Assembly (NCBI GenBank): GCA_003427395.1 | Contig: BFEA01000136.1 | Location: 205,988-239,659, forward strand | Direction: 5' to 3' | From: Chara braunii | Taxonomy: Eukaryota > Streptophyta > Charophyceae > Charales > Characeae | Length of the DNA stretch: 33,672 bases | In this document: positions 9,600 through 19,360 of the stretch, one piece after another | How positions within the stretch are numbered: position 1 is the stretch's first letter | How the letters are laid out: each line of letters opens with the position of its first letter | The notes under the pieces: generated by a model | The model's database searches: none | Told to the model about the DNA's origin: nothing | What the model saw: only the letters and a program-made list of their open reading frames with translations | Translations under genes and position numbers: made by a program

Positions 9600-10574
9600 T
9601 TCCCTACCAGTATCTTCCCCCTGTTTGATATCATCGCAGATGTCATCATTGCATGCTATGTAATTCGCCTTGTTGTTATTGTTGTTTCCATCGCAGCGAG
9701 TATCTTCCCCCTGCTTGATATCATCGCAGATCTCATTGCTGCATGCTACGTAATTGACGTTGTTGTTATTGTTGTTTCCATCACAGCGAGCATCGTCATT
9801 CGTAACCACATCGTTAGCAGCGAGGTCACAACCAGTAAGACCAACGACAGTGTTGTCATCGTCAGCCTTATGAAACCGCTCAACGATCTCAGCGCACAGG
9901 CCCCGCCCCTCCTCAGGGCCCCTGCCTCCGTGACCTGTGAGCGCATCTAAACATAATCGATCCGCACAATCCACCCAAGAGGGCAGCCCCTCTTCCTGCC
10001 CCCTTGCCACGGCAGACTGCTCAAGCAGCCCCCATGGCTGAACAGAACTCACAGCACTCAATGACCTCGCTACTGCAGATGGTGATACCGCCGTCATGGA
10101 TGTCATTTTTGGCAATACAACCGGTGATGATGTAACTGAACTCGATGTCGAATCCAACATTGCCGTAATTGGTGAAGTTAGTGTTGTTGTTGATATTGCA
10201 ACAGATGTTGGAGGTGTTGATGCGATCTGGATCTCAGAGCTTGGCAGGCCACACACATATCTCCTTGCCAAAAGGTCAGAGAACTTATCTTTAATCCGCT
10301 GCACCATATCAACGCAGTCATAGAAAATGGCGATCGCCCTCGCTCTATCGCTCACGTCCCGCTGTCGAGATAAGATCAGTTCGTAGAGCTCATCATCCAA
10401 CCCATCATAGGCCTCTTCTCCCTCCTGCAGCACTTCGTATGGCAGATCCCCGTTCACCTGGCACACCGTCCCATGCATCTCCTCCAACTGTAGTTTGTGA
10501 GTTTTCGCAGTGGACAACGCAGACACTTCCTCCATCTCCGTGCCCTCCTCCATCGTTGTTGAAGCCGCCGCCAC
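9600..10574 (-). CDS. Candidate first exon of an uncharacterised gene with a 30-residue repeat
   Basis: The frame opens at ATG 10574 (MAAASTTMEEGTEMEE) and stays open for 383 codons. It probably ends as an exon at 9600, where a consensus GTAAGT donor (9599-9594) occurs; the G/W-rich residues beyond look like intron read-through. The protein has an acidic N-terminus, a possible helical part (residues ~55-110, DELYELILSRQRDVSDRARA), a Ser/Thr-rich linker (~115-200), and two tandem 30-residue repeats. The repeat core is RCDGNNNNN...ICDDIKQGED (coded by 9609-9788, 90-nt period). No known domain is recognised. Two CACGTG boxes lie 60-95 bp upstream of the ATG. The length, open frame, donor site and codon-phased repeat make it the best host gene in the window, but downstream exons were not found. 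Confidence 0.5.
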
Positions 10575-10635
10575 TAAACATCTTCGTATCCAAACTTTCC
10601 ACGGCTGGCGCTACCCCTGTCCGCGCGTCGTGGGA

Positions 10636-10668
10636 CACGTGCGTCACCAACAGCAGGCGCCACGTGGC
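10636..10668 (-). promoter_or_regulatory. Two G-box (CACGTG) elements upstream of the 10574 start
   Basis: CACGTG occurs at 10636-10641 and within the perfect 10-bp palindrome GCCACGTGGC at 10659-10668. In land plants G-boxes bind bZIP and bHLH factors. Their pairing 60-95 bp upstream of the ATG of the candidate gene suggests a promoter, but no TATA box is evident. Confidence 0.4.
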
Positions 10669-10749
10669 AAGACACCACACACGTCTGCTGGGCGCGCGCA
10701 CAGGCCTAGCGCCCGAGGAAACCCCCCGGGACACTAGTCGAGCTGGTGG

Positions 10750-11280
10750 CCCGGGCTTTGCCGGACCGGCAGCTACGGGCCGCTAGCGCTAGCGGCGTTG
10801 TTCTGATCAGAAGAATTGTCAAGAGTGTCAAGTTAGTCAACATGACCATTACAATTTGTCATCTGGTGACTGACCAAAGAGGTCAAAGTTTAGCAGATCT
10901 GGTCACCTATGCAGTGACCCAATCAGCTGACAAGTGTAGACTTACATAGTAGAGCGCTCTAGCGCCCGATAACAGCAGATCTGAAATATGAAGATATCAA
11001 AATGAAGAACAGGTTCAAGGTCCTACAGAGGGATTCCGAACAGGAAGTGAATGAGTTTCAGGCAACCCAATATGGAATGGAAGAACGGGCCAACAAGAAT
11101 GACAGTGCCATACAAGTTCAGGACGTGGAGTACCTCAATCACTTTGACTGGTATAAGTCCTACAAAGCAGAGGGCAACGCCAGGCCGACGCGCAAGAGAA
11201 AAACACAAACGGAGAGTGGAGAAGGGAGTGACGGAGAACAGTCCCATTGTGACGCACGTGTGTGGAGGGCACATGCGGAG
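10750..11280. other. Stretch without a recognised gene
   Basis: An AGCGCT-rich segment (GCTAGCGCTAGCGG near 10782, AGAGCGCTCTAGCGCC near 10952) is followed by a plus-strand open frame from 11002. That frame gives a hydrophilic N-terminus (MKNRFKVLQRDSEQEVNEF) and then runs into a microsatellite. No domain is recognised. It may be an exon, but there is too little to call it. Confidence 0.3.
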
Positions 11281-11282
11281 AT

Positions 11283-11283
<1 letters not shown>

Positions 11284-11368
<85 letters not shown>

Positions 11369-11369
11369 N

Positions 11370-11442
<73 letters not shown>
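11284..11442 (+). repeat. (GT)n followed by (GA)n compound microsatellite, with an ambiguous base
   Basis: About 48 bp of GT dinucleotides change directly into about 110 bp of GA dinucleotides. An N at 11369 shows an unresolved base in the assembly. All six-frame proteins across it are artefacts of the repeat. Confidence 0.95.
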
Positions 11443-11447
<5 letters not shown>

Positions 11448-11925
11448 CACACACGAGAGGCAGCAGCTGAGTGAAGGTCCAATCCAGCCAAATTAATGAA
11501 CGAACAACCAAGAATGAACTGGACCGAAACCGCCGACCTGGGCCTAGGCTGAAGTGATATATCGGCCTAGGTCCAGGTCCGGAATAACCCGGTACCAGAG
11601 GCCGACGGCCTGAGACTGGTCCAGCCTCACTGCCGGGCCGCAGGGGTACTGTTACATCCAGACACACACAAACGGAGTGTGAGGAAGGGAGCGAAGAAGA
11701 ACAGCCCCAGACACAAACGGTTGAAGACGAGAAAATGGCCGACTGAAAAAGTAGGCGGCACTCTGCTGTGAGGGGTCTACAGTGGGTGCTTCCCGATAGT
11801 ACCAGTAGGTCTTCCCCTTTTCTTCTTTTTTACTTCTTTTTTTCACGGACGCGTGGCGGGGTCTGAACTGTCCATTACAAAATGTTTCGTAGTTGGGCCG
11901 AGTTTTGACTCCTTTGGTCGAGACT

Positions 11926-12180
11926 TTTCTGATGTTCCTGGTATTACCCTTGGTCTTTATTCGTTTCCACCTGATGCATCTGGCGGTTTGTCTGGTCTGG
12001 TCCTACCCTGATTATCTCGAAGTTGTCTGCAGGCTAATTCCCTCCTGGTGTCTTTTCTGATGTTCTTGGCTCTATTCTTGGTCTTTATTCTTTTCAAGTT
12101 CTATCTGATGTATCTGGGGGTTAGTCTGGTCCAGTCCTACCTTGATTCTGCCGACTATCTACTATCTCGAAGCCTTTCGT
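11926..12180 (+). repeat. Tandem duplication, ~125-bp period
   Basis: CTTTTCTGATGTTC, TTGGTCTTTATTC and TCTGGTC.GGTCCTACC..GATT occur in order starting near 11926 and again near 12052, followed by ACTATCTCGAAG or ATTATCTCGAAG. The sequence is pyrimidine-rich. The surrounding 11500-12480 contains no recognised gene. Confidence 0.7.
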
Positions 12181-12568
12181 CTCTTTGATATCTTACGGTT
12201 TGTAGGCTACTTCCGTCTTGTTTTTTGTGAATCTGTACGATTTTTTGGCTTGGTTCAGCTGTCTCGACTATGAATTCTGGAAGGACTGTAGGAAGGTAGA
12301 CTACTTATACTGCTTCTTTCTACGCCATCAGTCATCTTCCCGCGACACTTGAAGACCCCTGAAGATTCCTGTGTAGGTGGCCTGATGAAACGCAACGTAG
12401 GGTCGCTACGCCATGTCGGTCCAGTGCTTCAGTTAAGATCTTTCGGACTGATGTACGGCGAAGTTAATGATTAATCTTTCGGCCGTTTGGTCGTGTTCGG
12501 GAACATGGTGTATTCTTCGTTTCCTTTGCTCCCTCTCTCTTACTTCTCCTGTCTCTCCCGCTCAATGA

Positions 12569-13033
12569 ATGGTTATTGCTCTAAGACTTGTTATTTGCAT
12601 GTCGGGTGGCTTTGTCAAAATCATAGACACAGGAGGAGAGAGAAGAAGACCACAAAACGACGACTTGGATCAGCAGGCAGCTATTTTCAGTGCACAAGTG
12701 AGTGCACTCAAGGATCACAATCGAAGGCTAGATGAGGATAACATCAATTTCAATTTGTTGAATATAGCAACAGGCCAGCAAAGGGAAATAGAGGCGGGTG
12801 CACAATCGGAAGCAAGAAGTGCGGTTATGCGCGGAATCGTGATCCCGTATAGAGGGAACGAAACACAGACAGACTGGGAAGTGTCGACTCACAGACCTCT
12901 GAACAGTCTTGATAACAGCGGTGTACAGACACTGTTCAGGGGAAGGGTTAAAAGAGATTATCTCACACGATCTACCAGCAAGGACACCCGTGGTGGTAGA
13001 AGTGAAAGAGGAAAGGGAGAATTTGTGGACTAG
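12569..13033 (+). CDS. Hypothetical open frame with a short coiled-coil-like segment
   Basis: The 154-codon frame has a hydrophobic start (MVIALRLVICMSGGFVKII), then a charged segment with heptad-like spacing (DDLDQQAAIFSAQVSALKD, about residues 36-60), then a basic C-terminus. No family is recognised. The real start may be elsewhere, since an upstream AG could act as an acceptor. It directly precedes the CCGGAC retroposon, so it may be a truncated gene or a transposon relic. Confidence 0.25.
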   Translation: MVIALRLVICMSGGFVKIIDTGGERRRPQNDDLDQQAAIFSAQVSALKDHNRRLDEDNINFNLLNIATGQQREIEAGAQSEARSAVMRGIVIPYRGNETQTDWEVSTHRPLNSLDNSGVQTLFRGRVKRDYLTRSTSKDTRGGRSERGKGEFVD

Positions 13034-13049
13034 AGAGGTGAAACCATGG

Positions 13050-13245
13050 TTGCCCCAGACCTGGACACCCGGACAACCGGACCCGGACCCGGACACCGGA
13101 CACGTGTCTGGAACCGGACATCTAACCGGACGTCCGGTTAACCGGAGATCTAACCGGACATCCGGACATCCGGAGCTGGACAGTCCGGCTTGGTGTATCA
13201 GTGTCCGGTTGCCCAGAAAAAAAGAAAAAAAAAAAAGAAAAGACA
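13050..13245 (+). mobile_element. CCGGAC-rich poly(A) retroposon, copy 1
   Basis: The body is a string of CCGGACA, ACCGGAC and GTCCGG words (13060-13200) that are mutually complementary and can fold extensively. An impure A-rich tail follows (about 13217-13241). A second copy with a pure A40 tail lies at 27889-28030 in the opposite orientation. The shared composition plus A-tail suggests a retroposon family. No coding capacity or Pol III promoter is visible. Confidence 0.55.
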
Positions 13246-13348
13246 TAGGACATGTGCAGAGACACACACAGGTTTATGGGACTGGTCAGACATGCTCATA
13301 AATTAATTATTAATCATATTGGAAATATTAACGCCCGAAGTTGTGGAA

Positions 13349-13350
<2 letters not shown>

Positions 13351-13383
<33 letters not shown>

Positions 13384-13505
13384 GAAAACACGTGCTCCAT
13401 CTATTGGTGGGGAGCAGCACCTGCTGGAAACCCGGGTCCAGCGTCCCATAGATACAACCATATCCTCTCAAATTGGCACGAGCTGGGAACTGGGCCCAGC
13501 GTCCC
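13351..13505 (-). mobile_element. Short poly(A) retroposon, copy E, hairpin deleted
   Basis: On the minus strand two versions of the GGACGCTGG(A/G)CCC box (13505-13481 and 13447-13423) precede CAGGTGCTGCTCCCCACCAA and TAGATGGAGC. A pure A30 tail follows (T30 at 13351-13380). The CTCTTAY hairpin found in copies A-D is missing, with only about 17 bp between the GGAGC block and the tail. This shows either an internal deletion or a simpler subfamily. Confidence 0.7.
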
Positions 13506-13743
13506 ATGAGAACGTTCAAAAAACCATCAGAAATTTCATAACAGTGAAACTAAGGATGTTCTGAGAAAGTCCAATTGAAGGAATTTAGAGCTACTTCAGA
13601 GCTTTTTTATAAGGAACTTCAGAGATAATAAAAAACCAGAAGAAGACTCGGGAATCCACCAACAGTCCTCCTCACCCCACTCCGGCAAGACTTACTGCAG
13701 CATAGCCACCATCTCTACTGCTGCTATGAACTGGCACACATGA

Positions 13744-13758
13744 CACAAACACACACAC

Positions 13759-13797
<39 letters not shown>
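13744..13797 (+). repeat. (CA)n microsatellite
   Basis: CA dinucleotides with one CG interruption. Just downstream, AGTTCCACACCCG.TCCA is duplicated (13803 and 13836). Confidence 0.95.
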
Positions 13798-13800
<3 letters not shown>

Positions 13801-13863
13801 CAAAGTTCCACACCCGCTCCAGCCCCCAAGTGTCAGTTCCACACCCGGTCCAAGTACCCCGCC

Positions 13864-14232
13864 TCAGTCTGTTGACTCTGATTGTTTGCGTTTCTTGCGT
13901 GCAAGCGGCTTTTCTTCGGAATCAAAGGCGTCCCCCTCCCGGCCCTCCGCACCATTCTCGCCAGTCCCGCCGCTCCCCTCCATTGGAGCAGTTTCCTCCT
14001 CCGCGACCTTCCGTGGTTTCCTGGCCTTGCGTTTCGCCGGTTTGGGTGTGGCACCAGCGGGCTGTTCTTGGGAGTCACAGTATTCCTCCTCCTCAACATT
14101 CTCATTGGCCCCCCGACGGTCCTCTACTGCAGCCCCCTCCTCCACAACCTTCCATGGCCTCCCTGGTGTACGTTTGGCCAGTTTCGGTGCTGCTATTCTG
14201 CTCCACATGTTCGAAAATGGTGTCCTCCACAT
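13864..14232 (-). CDS. Possible terminal exon of a basic/acidic nuclear protein (AT-hook-like)
   Basis: The 122-codon frame has two internally related ~47-residue blocks: PKLAKRTPGRPWKVVEE and PKPAKRKARKPRKVAEE, each followed by an acidic Gly/Glu stretch. TPGRPWK resembles an AT-hook core (GRP flanked by basic residues). The C-terminus ARKKRKQSESTD is a plausible nuclear localisation signal. An in-frame TAG lies just before the ATG within ATTTTAG, which could instead be a 3' splice site, making this a last exon. No wider domain is recognised. Low-complexity charge could arise by chance in GC-rich DNA, but the two-block pattern argues against it. Confidence 0.4.
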   Translation of the reverse strand: MWRTPFSNMWSRIAAPKLAKRTPGRPWKVVEEGAAVEDRRGANENVEEEEYCDSQEQPAGATPKPAKRKARKPRKVAEEETAPMEGSGGTGENGAEGREGDAFDSEEKPLARKKRKQSESTD

Positions 14233-14449
14233 GTTCTAAAATTGGGTCCTCCCGCCGGCGGGGCTTCTAGTGTGCTCCCGTGTTTTCAACTTTTCGTACA
14301 GAGGGCCCTTTCAGGGCTGGTCCAGTTGGGGTACCGGTTTGCAAAAAGCATCAGCAATATTTTTCGGGGGTGCACCTGGCCCAGGAAAACGGCCTGGGGA
14401 CCCCAAAAACAAATTTCGAATTTTTTGAAATCGGGGTCCAATGGGACCC

Positions 14450-14506
14450 TCCGAACCGGACACCGGACTGTCTGGGTCGGGATCCGGACGTCCGGTTGGC
14501 AACCAT
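14450..14506. repeat. Isolated CCGGAC-rich segment
   Basis: CCGAACCGGACACCGGACTG and GATCCGGACGTCCGGTTGG match the words of the retroposons at 13.05 and 27.9 kb. There is no A-tail here. It is probably a fragment of the same family. Confidence 0.5.
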
Positions 14507-14509
14507 GGG

Positions 14510-16360
14510 TGAAACACAGGCAGTGGACTTCAGGCAGAGCTGACTTGGTGTGGATGCCTTTATCAAGTGGTAGAGACCATCCCATATGAACTGACATTTC
14601 GTTGAAACTGACAATTTTTGTAAAATTGTGAAATGAAGGTCCTTATTTCTATAAGGGAAGCTGGGCAGGGGTTTCCCAGCACACGCCGCATGGAGGGAAA
14701 AAAAAGGTTCCTTATTTCCAGTGAAAGAAAAAGTCTGTTTTTGTTCTTTAAACCACCAGTACTTCCTCGAGTCATGATCGTTAACGCGCCGCGATTTTAG
14801 GAAACGCACGAGCTACTACAGGAGTGCCCAAATTCATCTGACTAGAAGCGTTTCTACTCTTTTTTTTCCCGCGGCATATAGCTGGGCCAAGTACTGGTGG
14901 CTCAAGGCCGCGGGCCCCTTTCGGAGGCTGCCTGCCGCCGATTCGTTTTGTTTACCGGCTTCCTACATTTCAGAGAGGCTCAAAACAGGTTTATGATCCT
15001 ATGGCCCTGACTCACCATATAATGGATTGCAGGAGGGAGAGGCATCAACAAAAGAGTAGCAAGAGGCATAACCATTATAGTGGCCTGCAATATCTTCTCT
15101 CAGAGACCAGCAGACATGGAAAAGAGGGTGGCAACCAGGGCAACTAGGATAGAGTTGGCCTTGGGCAGGGCTTGGATTTTTTTTAGTTATTAGTACAATG
15201 GGCCGGGTAAGATTTCTTGAAATGGAAACTGCAGCAACTGGACCAGATTTGGCAGCAAAAGCTCTACTGTCACAGAATATCAACGGCCCCTGCTCTACTG
15301 CTACCACGGACAACAGCCGGGACAGCTAATAGCCTGCCGCAACAGTGGCTGTACTTGGTGGGCACCCCCATCGGTCCTAAGCTTCCGTCTGTGACAAAAT
15401 GGGACTCCAACTGGCCATCGCACCAACACCGTTGCCCGCCTAGATCGCACTGGTGGGCACGAAATGGCCGTCTGGACGTCCCATTCCGTCTAAGCAAACC
15501 GAGTGGGGCATACATGTTTCCAATATTCAGACGACTGATAGTGAACATACTACTGCATTACAGGGGCCAATGGGCCAGCTGAAAAGCGGTAAAGATGATA
15601 TTGCATTAAAATACTGCAACAATCGGATTGTGGCAAGAGCTTCCCTTTTTTTTGCGAGAGTGGGGCTTGGCCCTCGATCTCGTAGGGATTGGCTTAAGTT
15701 AGTGTGCTGCACTGCTTTCTCAAAGTCTCTGTATGGTTTTCTGATCATGGACGGTGGGCCCGGTTCCTAGCCCGCGATGCTCCCCATAAATAGACCGCAG
15801 CAGTTTTTTTTTTTCTTTTCCAAAAAGGTGGTGGGAAGAAGGAAGAAGGATGGGTAAGGGATCAAACTTTTTTTTCGTGCTACAGTAGCGCCGGTCGGTT
15901 AGCGCTAACGCAAGTGCTCCTTGAAGTTCACGTTACAAACCTCTTCCTGGAAGCGGAGCAACACGACGCGCGCGGACTACCAAATTTCCGAACCCAAACG
16001 AACACACTCCTTCGAGTTTGGGCGGGAAACGAAGACACACATGTCACGCCTACGGGCGTGGTGAAACGTACACCGTAGCTGGACGCGCCTCAGGGAAGAT
16101 ACCGTGAATGCAAGAGAGCAAGCACCTTGTCGCGGAGCTACAACTACAACCAGTAAGCGGAGAATGTGAGGACAATTAGGTGGAGGAGATGGGTGATTCT
16201 AGTCAAGAATACCCAAGGACGTCTGCAGTCTAAGAAGAGGAAAAAAACAGAACGGGCAAGGTGTTTTTTGCGGAATTCCGTCAGTGGAATGTAGTACGAG
16301 ACAGCAAGAGTCCACAAGATGGACAAAAAAGGACAATAGAGAGCCTACCGAAACAGAGAA
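14510..16360. other. Stretch with no recognised gene
   Basis: Open frames up to about 120 codons on both strands (for example 15217-15582 plus and 14999-15313 minus) have no recognisable motif and overlap. Minor features are a GTTAGCGCTAAC palindrome (about 15898), an E2F-like GGCGGGAAA (16021-16029) and a CACGCC/GGCGTG hairpin near 16048. None is supported by an adjacent gene. Confidence 0.4.
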
Positions 16361-16364
16361 AGAA

Positions 16365-17020
16365 GTCCTTTGGGACATCCGTTAAAATTTGAACGATAAA
16401 CGTGGGCAAAAGGCAACTACTTGGCTACAGTCACAGAGGATGGAAAATTGGTTGAAACCACCTTGAAGGAGAGAAACTCCCTCTACTGAGAAGACATAGT
16501 GATTCAACAGAGTAAGATGTACAAGGTATCAGAAGAGGGGCTCGCTCCCTATCTCTCAGCATACATATACTCCAGATATGAACACACTGAAAACTTTTAA
16601 GAGTATCAATACTTCTCTTAGTCTCTTCTATGAGCTTAAGGTTTCTTGGAAAGATCATCCCAGGAGGATGAGGAGGGATGCTGGACCCGGTTTCCAGCAT
16701 AGCCTAAGCTGGGTAACGGCCCCAGCTTTTGTCTGGGCTGAAAAATTGGAACAGATAGATCTATAGCTTCGGCCTTTTTTACTGAGCTTCAAGGTTTTTT
16801 TTTTTGAGAAGTTCTTCGTTTGATTGAGTGTAGTGTGGTCTTGTGACGCTGGACCCGGTTTCCAGCATGGTTCCTGGTGACTCCAGGTTGAATTGTGAGG
16901 ACCCCGGCCTCGACCACAATTTTTTGAATATAAAGTTTAACTTCTCAAAAAAAAAAAAAAATTTGGAATGATACAGAGTAGATTAGCATGGCCCCCGTGC
17001 AAGGATGACACACATAAATC
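16365..17020 (+). pseudogene. U6 snRNA pseudogene interrupted by a retroposon
   Basis: The 5' part at 16365-16398 (GTCCTTTGGGACATCCG...GAACGATA) matches the start of U6 including the 5' stem-loop. The 3' part at 16962-17020 (TTTGGAATGATACAGAG...GATTAGCATGGCCCC... ATGACACACATAAATC) matches the ACAGAG region, the internal stem and the downstream part. It has substitutions, lacks the terminal T-run and has no upstream TATA box at -30, so it is a pseudogene. About 560 bp separates the halves, and the U6 sequence around TTGGAACGATA is present on both sides, as expected of a target-site duplication. Confidence 0.85.
16399..16961 (+). mobile_element. LINE 3'-tail retroposon inserted in U6
   Basis: The insert ends in A15 (16947-16961). 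It carries two copies of the GCTGGACCCGGTTTCCAGC box (about 16680 and 16849) and the 3' consensus GGTTGAATTGTGAGG followed by CCCCGGCCTCG (16886-16912). That consensus is shared with the tails at 22508 and, inverted, at 17556. Flanking AAAATTTGAACGATA (16384-16398) and AAAATTTGGAATGATA (16958-16973) form a diverged target-site duplication of about 15 bp. It has no open frame and is heavily 5'-truncated. A T-run plus GAGAAGTT at 16795-16813 is the exact reverse complement of the 3' end (16939-16957). Confidence 0.75.
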
Positions 17021-17040
17021 AAAACAGAGAAGGAAGGTAA

Positions 17041-17120
17041 TGAGTGGAGATAGGAGGAAGGGGACAAAAGAATGGAAGGATGAGTGGAGATAGGAGGAAG
17101 GGGACAAACGAATCGAAGGA
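17041..17120 (+). repeat. 40-bp tandem repeat, two copies
   Basis: TGAGTGGAGATAGGAGGAAG followed by GGGACAAA occurs at 17041 and 17081 with near identity. It lies just downstream of the U6 pseudogene. 17120-17460 contains no recognised gene. Confidence 0.85.
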
Positions 17121-17464
17121 AGGAACGTATCACCACTAGGAAGAGGAGGCGAGACATTGCGTAGTCGAAGCGGGCACGGAGGAAGAGACAAACGTCACTC
17201 TTCGACCCAACGGCGATCTCTGCCCAAGCTCAACTACTATTTAGAGGAAGCTCCAAAGCTGATCATCTCAGGTGAAGTTCCCTCGTTCTTCCCCGTCCAA
17301 GGCTCAAGGTAAGTCGCAAACTCTCATCCGACCCCAAACCACGCATGGAATCACTCATCGAACGGGCCACACTTTACTCCCCATTCCCAAATAGAGTCAC
17401 CACACACCGCGCGAGGGATCTCGAAAAAAGCAGGACTGCCAACAATCCTTTCACAACGCTATCC

Positions 17465-17590
17465 CTGCATTTTATTTATTTATTTTTCCAAAAACACATG
17501 AACCTTTTTATTTGAGTAGAACAAATAGAGGCCGGGGACCTCACAATTCAACACGGAGATATCTGACAGCATCAGCCAGCTTAGCTTACA
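17465..17590 (-). mobile_element. Solo LINE 3' tail, inverted
   Basis: On the minus strand CTCCGTGTTGAATTGTGAGG and TCCCCGGCCTC (17560-17528) are identical to the tail of the LINE at 22.5 kb, followed by an AT-rich end with AAATAAATAAATAAAATG. No reverse transcriptase sequence precedes it, so it is a strongly truncated copy. The preceding GCTGGACCC box is not recognisable here. Confidence 0.7.
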
Positions 17591-18049
17591 GGCTTGCGCC
17601 TGCAGAAAGTCCAAACTACCGACTTTCCATTCCTACAGCCTGCCTTACTTGTTCAGAACAACCAATTTCAAAATACAAAGAAATGAGCGAAATACTCTAA
17701 GACTTGGGGTTGCCACATTATTACCGCATTTGTAAGAATTACTCGAACCTTACTATTCCTACACTCACCTATTACCCTACCTTATACATTCAATATCATT
17801 AAATTACCTAACTATCCTTGGCTACTAAACAGGCCTACATGGCCTGAAGACAGCCTAACATGACCGACTGGAACCTAAGTTCCGAGTCACCTGTGACACT
17901 CCTATTCCTACTGACCTCCTGCGGTCCTGACTCCGAACCGAGTGTCCTGGTTCTTCTAAAAAGCAACTCCACGGCAGCAAATCCACACAAACCATAAAAT
18001 CTACTACCCTGCGGATCTCTGCACACTTGTTCTTACCCAACACTGTTCC

Positions 18050-18080
<31 letters not shown>

Positions 18081-18990
18081 ACTCCTCACTGCTTGTCCAG
18101 CCAGTCTGCCACATGTAGTTTCCTGTTTCCCATCACGCTGGCCAAGTGTGCCGAACGAGCCCAGATTTTAACAAACCATCTCATCCCTGAGTCACTGTGG
18201 CCTCTGCCCACCTTCCTTCTCCAGCCAGCTCTCAGCTCGTTCTTCAGCAAGGATTTGAACAGTCTCTCAGCCTGGATATCTGACATGCTATTCCCCTGGA
18301 ACCTCTGGTCGTTCCGATCAGTCCAGATTACCCACATCATAACCGCCCGTCCCACCTGCGCGATGTATCCCCAGCCCTTATCTCCTGCAGTGCCTTCGGG
18401 CAAGGTACCCATCAACACCCACCTTTCACCTGTGAGATCAGATCGTTCTGAGATCCTTACTCAATGACCAAACCACCACTTCCACCATTTTGCAGACCTG
18501 GGACAGGACCACCAGAGGTGGTGCAAAGTCTCAAAGAACCAATTACATCTGCCACAGGTTAGTCTAACCGACATCCCTCTTTGATTTAACCATCTGGCCA
18601 CTGGGAAAGCTTGATGCGACTGCAACCATAGGAGCGAACTCATCTTCTGCGATGGAATCTGAGTCAGCTGTATCCACAACTTGCTCATTTCCTTCTGTGA
18701 CGGTGGAGTGAGGTGAGGAGTCGCGTTCTCCAAGCGGGCGCAGACTTCCTTACCCACACTCTTCCCTTTTAGCACTTTTTTCCTCTGAAGGCAGTCCGCA
18801 AGGTTTACCAGGTCCCAGATTAACTTTTCTTCCAGTTTCCAACCCCAACTGGTTTGGTCTATTCTGAGTTCGGCTGTCGATCTGCCCCCCGCCACGAGCA
18901 CATGGCTGTTGGAGCTTGGATGCAGGGTCCTTTCAGGGTTTGCACAGCTGTTAACCTTTTGCACTCCTGGAGACCTGAAGTACCATACCA
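18050..18990 (-). pseudogene. LINE C-terminal fragment with zf-RVT-like motif and poly(A)
   Basis: Two minus-strand frames (18964-18461 and 18418-18086) give consecutive parts of a LINE C-terminus: LWLQSHQAFPVARWLNQRGM, then a Cys/His motif CGRC.....ETLHHLWWSCPRSAKWW, then MMWVIWTDRNDQRF. This is the usual order after the reverse transcriptase of plant L1 elements. The frame ends at 18086 and, after about ten bases, an A28 tail follows (T28 at 18050-18077 on the plus strand), so almost no 3' UTR is present. The 5' end is truncated within about 19.0 kb. A frameshift or stop separates the two frames. WLQS...WLN..GM matches the copy at 21.5 kb closely, so both are one family. Confidence 0.8.
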
Positions 18991-18999
18991 GGTGGTGTT

Positions 19000-19360
19000 T
19001 CCGACAAGTTCCAAATCTGGCAGGCCGGTGTACCTAATTCGGAATTCAGACAGGGGACACATACCCTGAACCTGTTCATCCCACTGCCCCAGCCTGTAGA
19101 AGCTATCCCTGCATTCGCGACCATAGGGGAGTGAAAACTCTCAGGTATAACATCTGGTGTGAATCCGATACTCAAAGAGATAAGACAGGGACAACGTGAA
19201 ACAGCGAGAGAAGAAATAGTAACAAAGGAAGGAGAGGAGGAGGTAAGAAGAGCAAAGCGTGAGAGCATCGCGAGCTGTGGGAGTAAAAAAGAATTCCAAG
19301 GAAAAGAGATATGGTAGATTTAAAGATTCAGAGCGGAAAAAATCCAGACCTCACTCCCCG
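19000..19360. other. No recognised gene
   Basis: A short purine-rich stretch between the LINE fragment and the C-rich tract. Nothing recognisable is seen on either strand. Confidence 0.4.

Noticed and set aside
11002-11496. 164-codon frame through the microsatellite
   Set aside because: Two thirds of it is (GT)n and (GA)n read as Cys/Val and Arg/Glu. Only the first ~90 codons could be genuine and they have no recognisable motif.
12380-12412. CTGATGA at 12382 as a hammerhead core
   Set aside because: No stem II followed by GAAA and no stem III partner can be found.
16021-16029. GGCGGGAAA as an E2F site
   Set aside because: The match is exact, but no gene starts nearby and a 9-mer is expected by chance in such a window.
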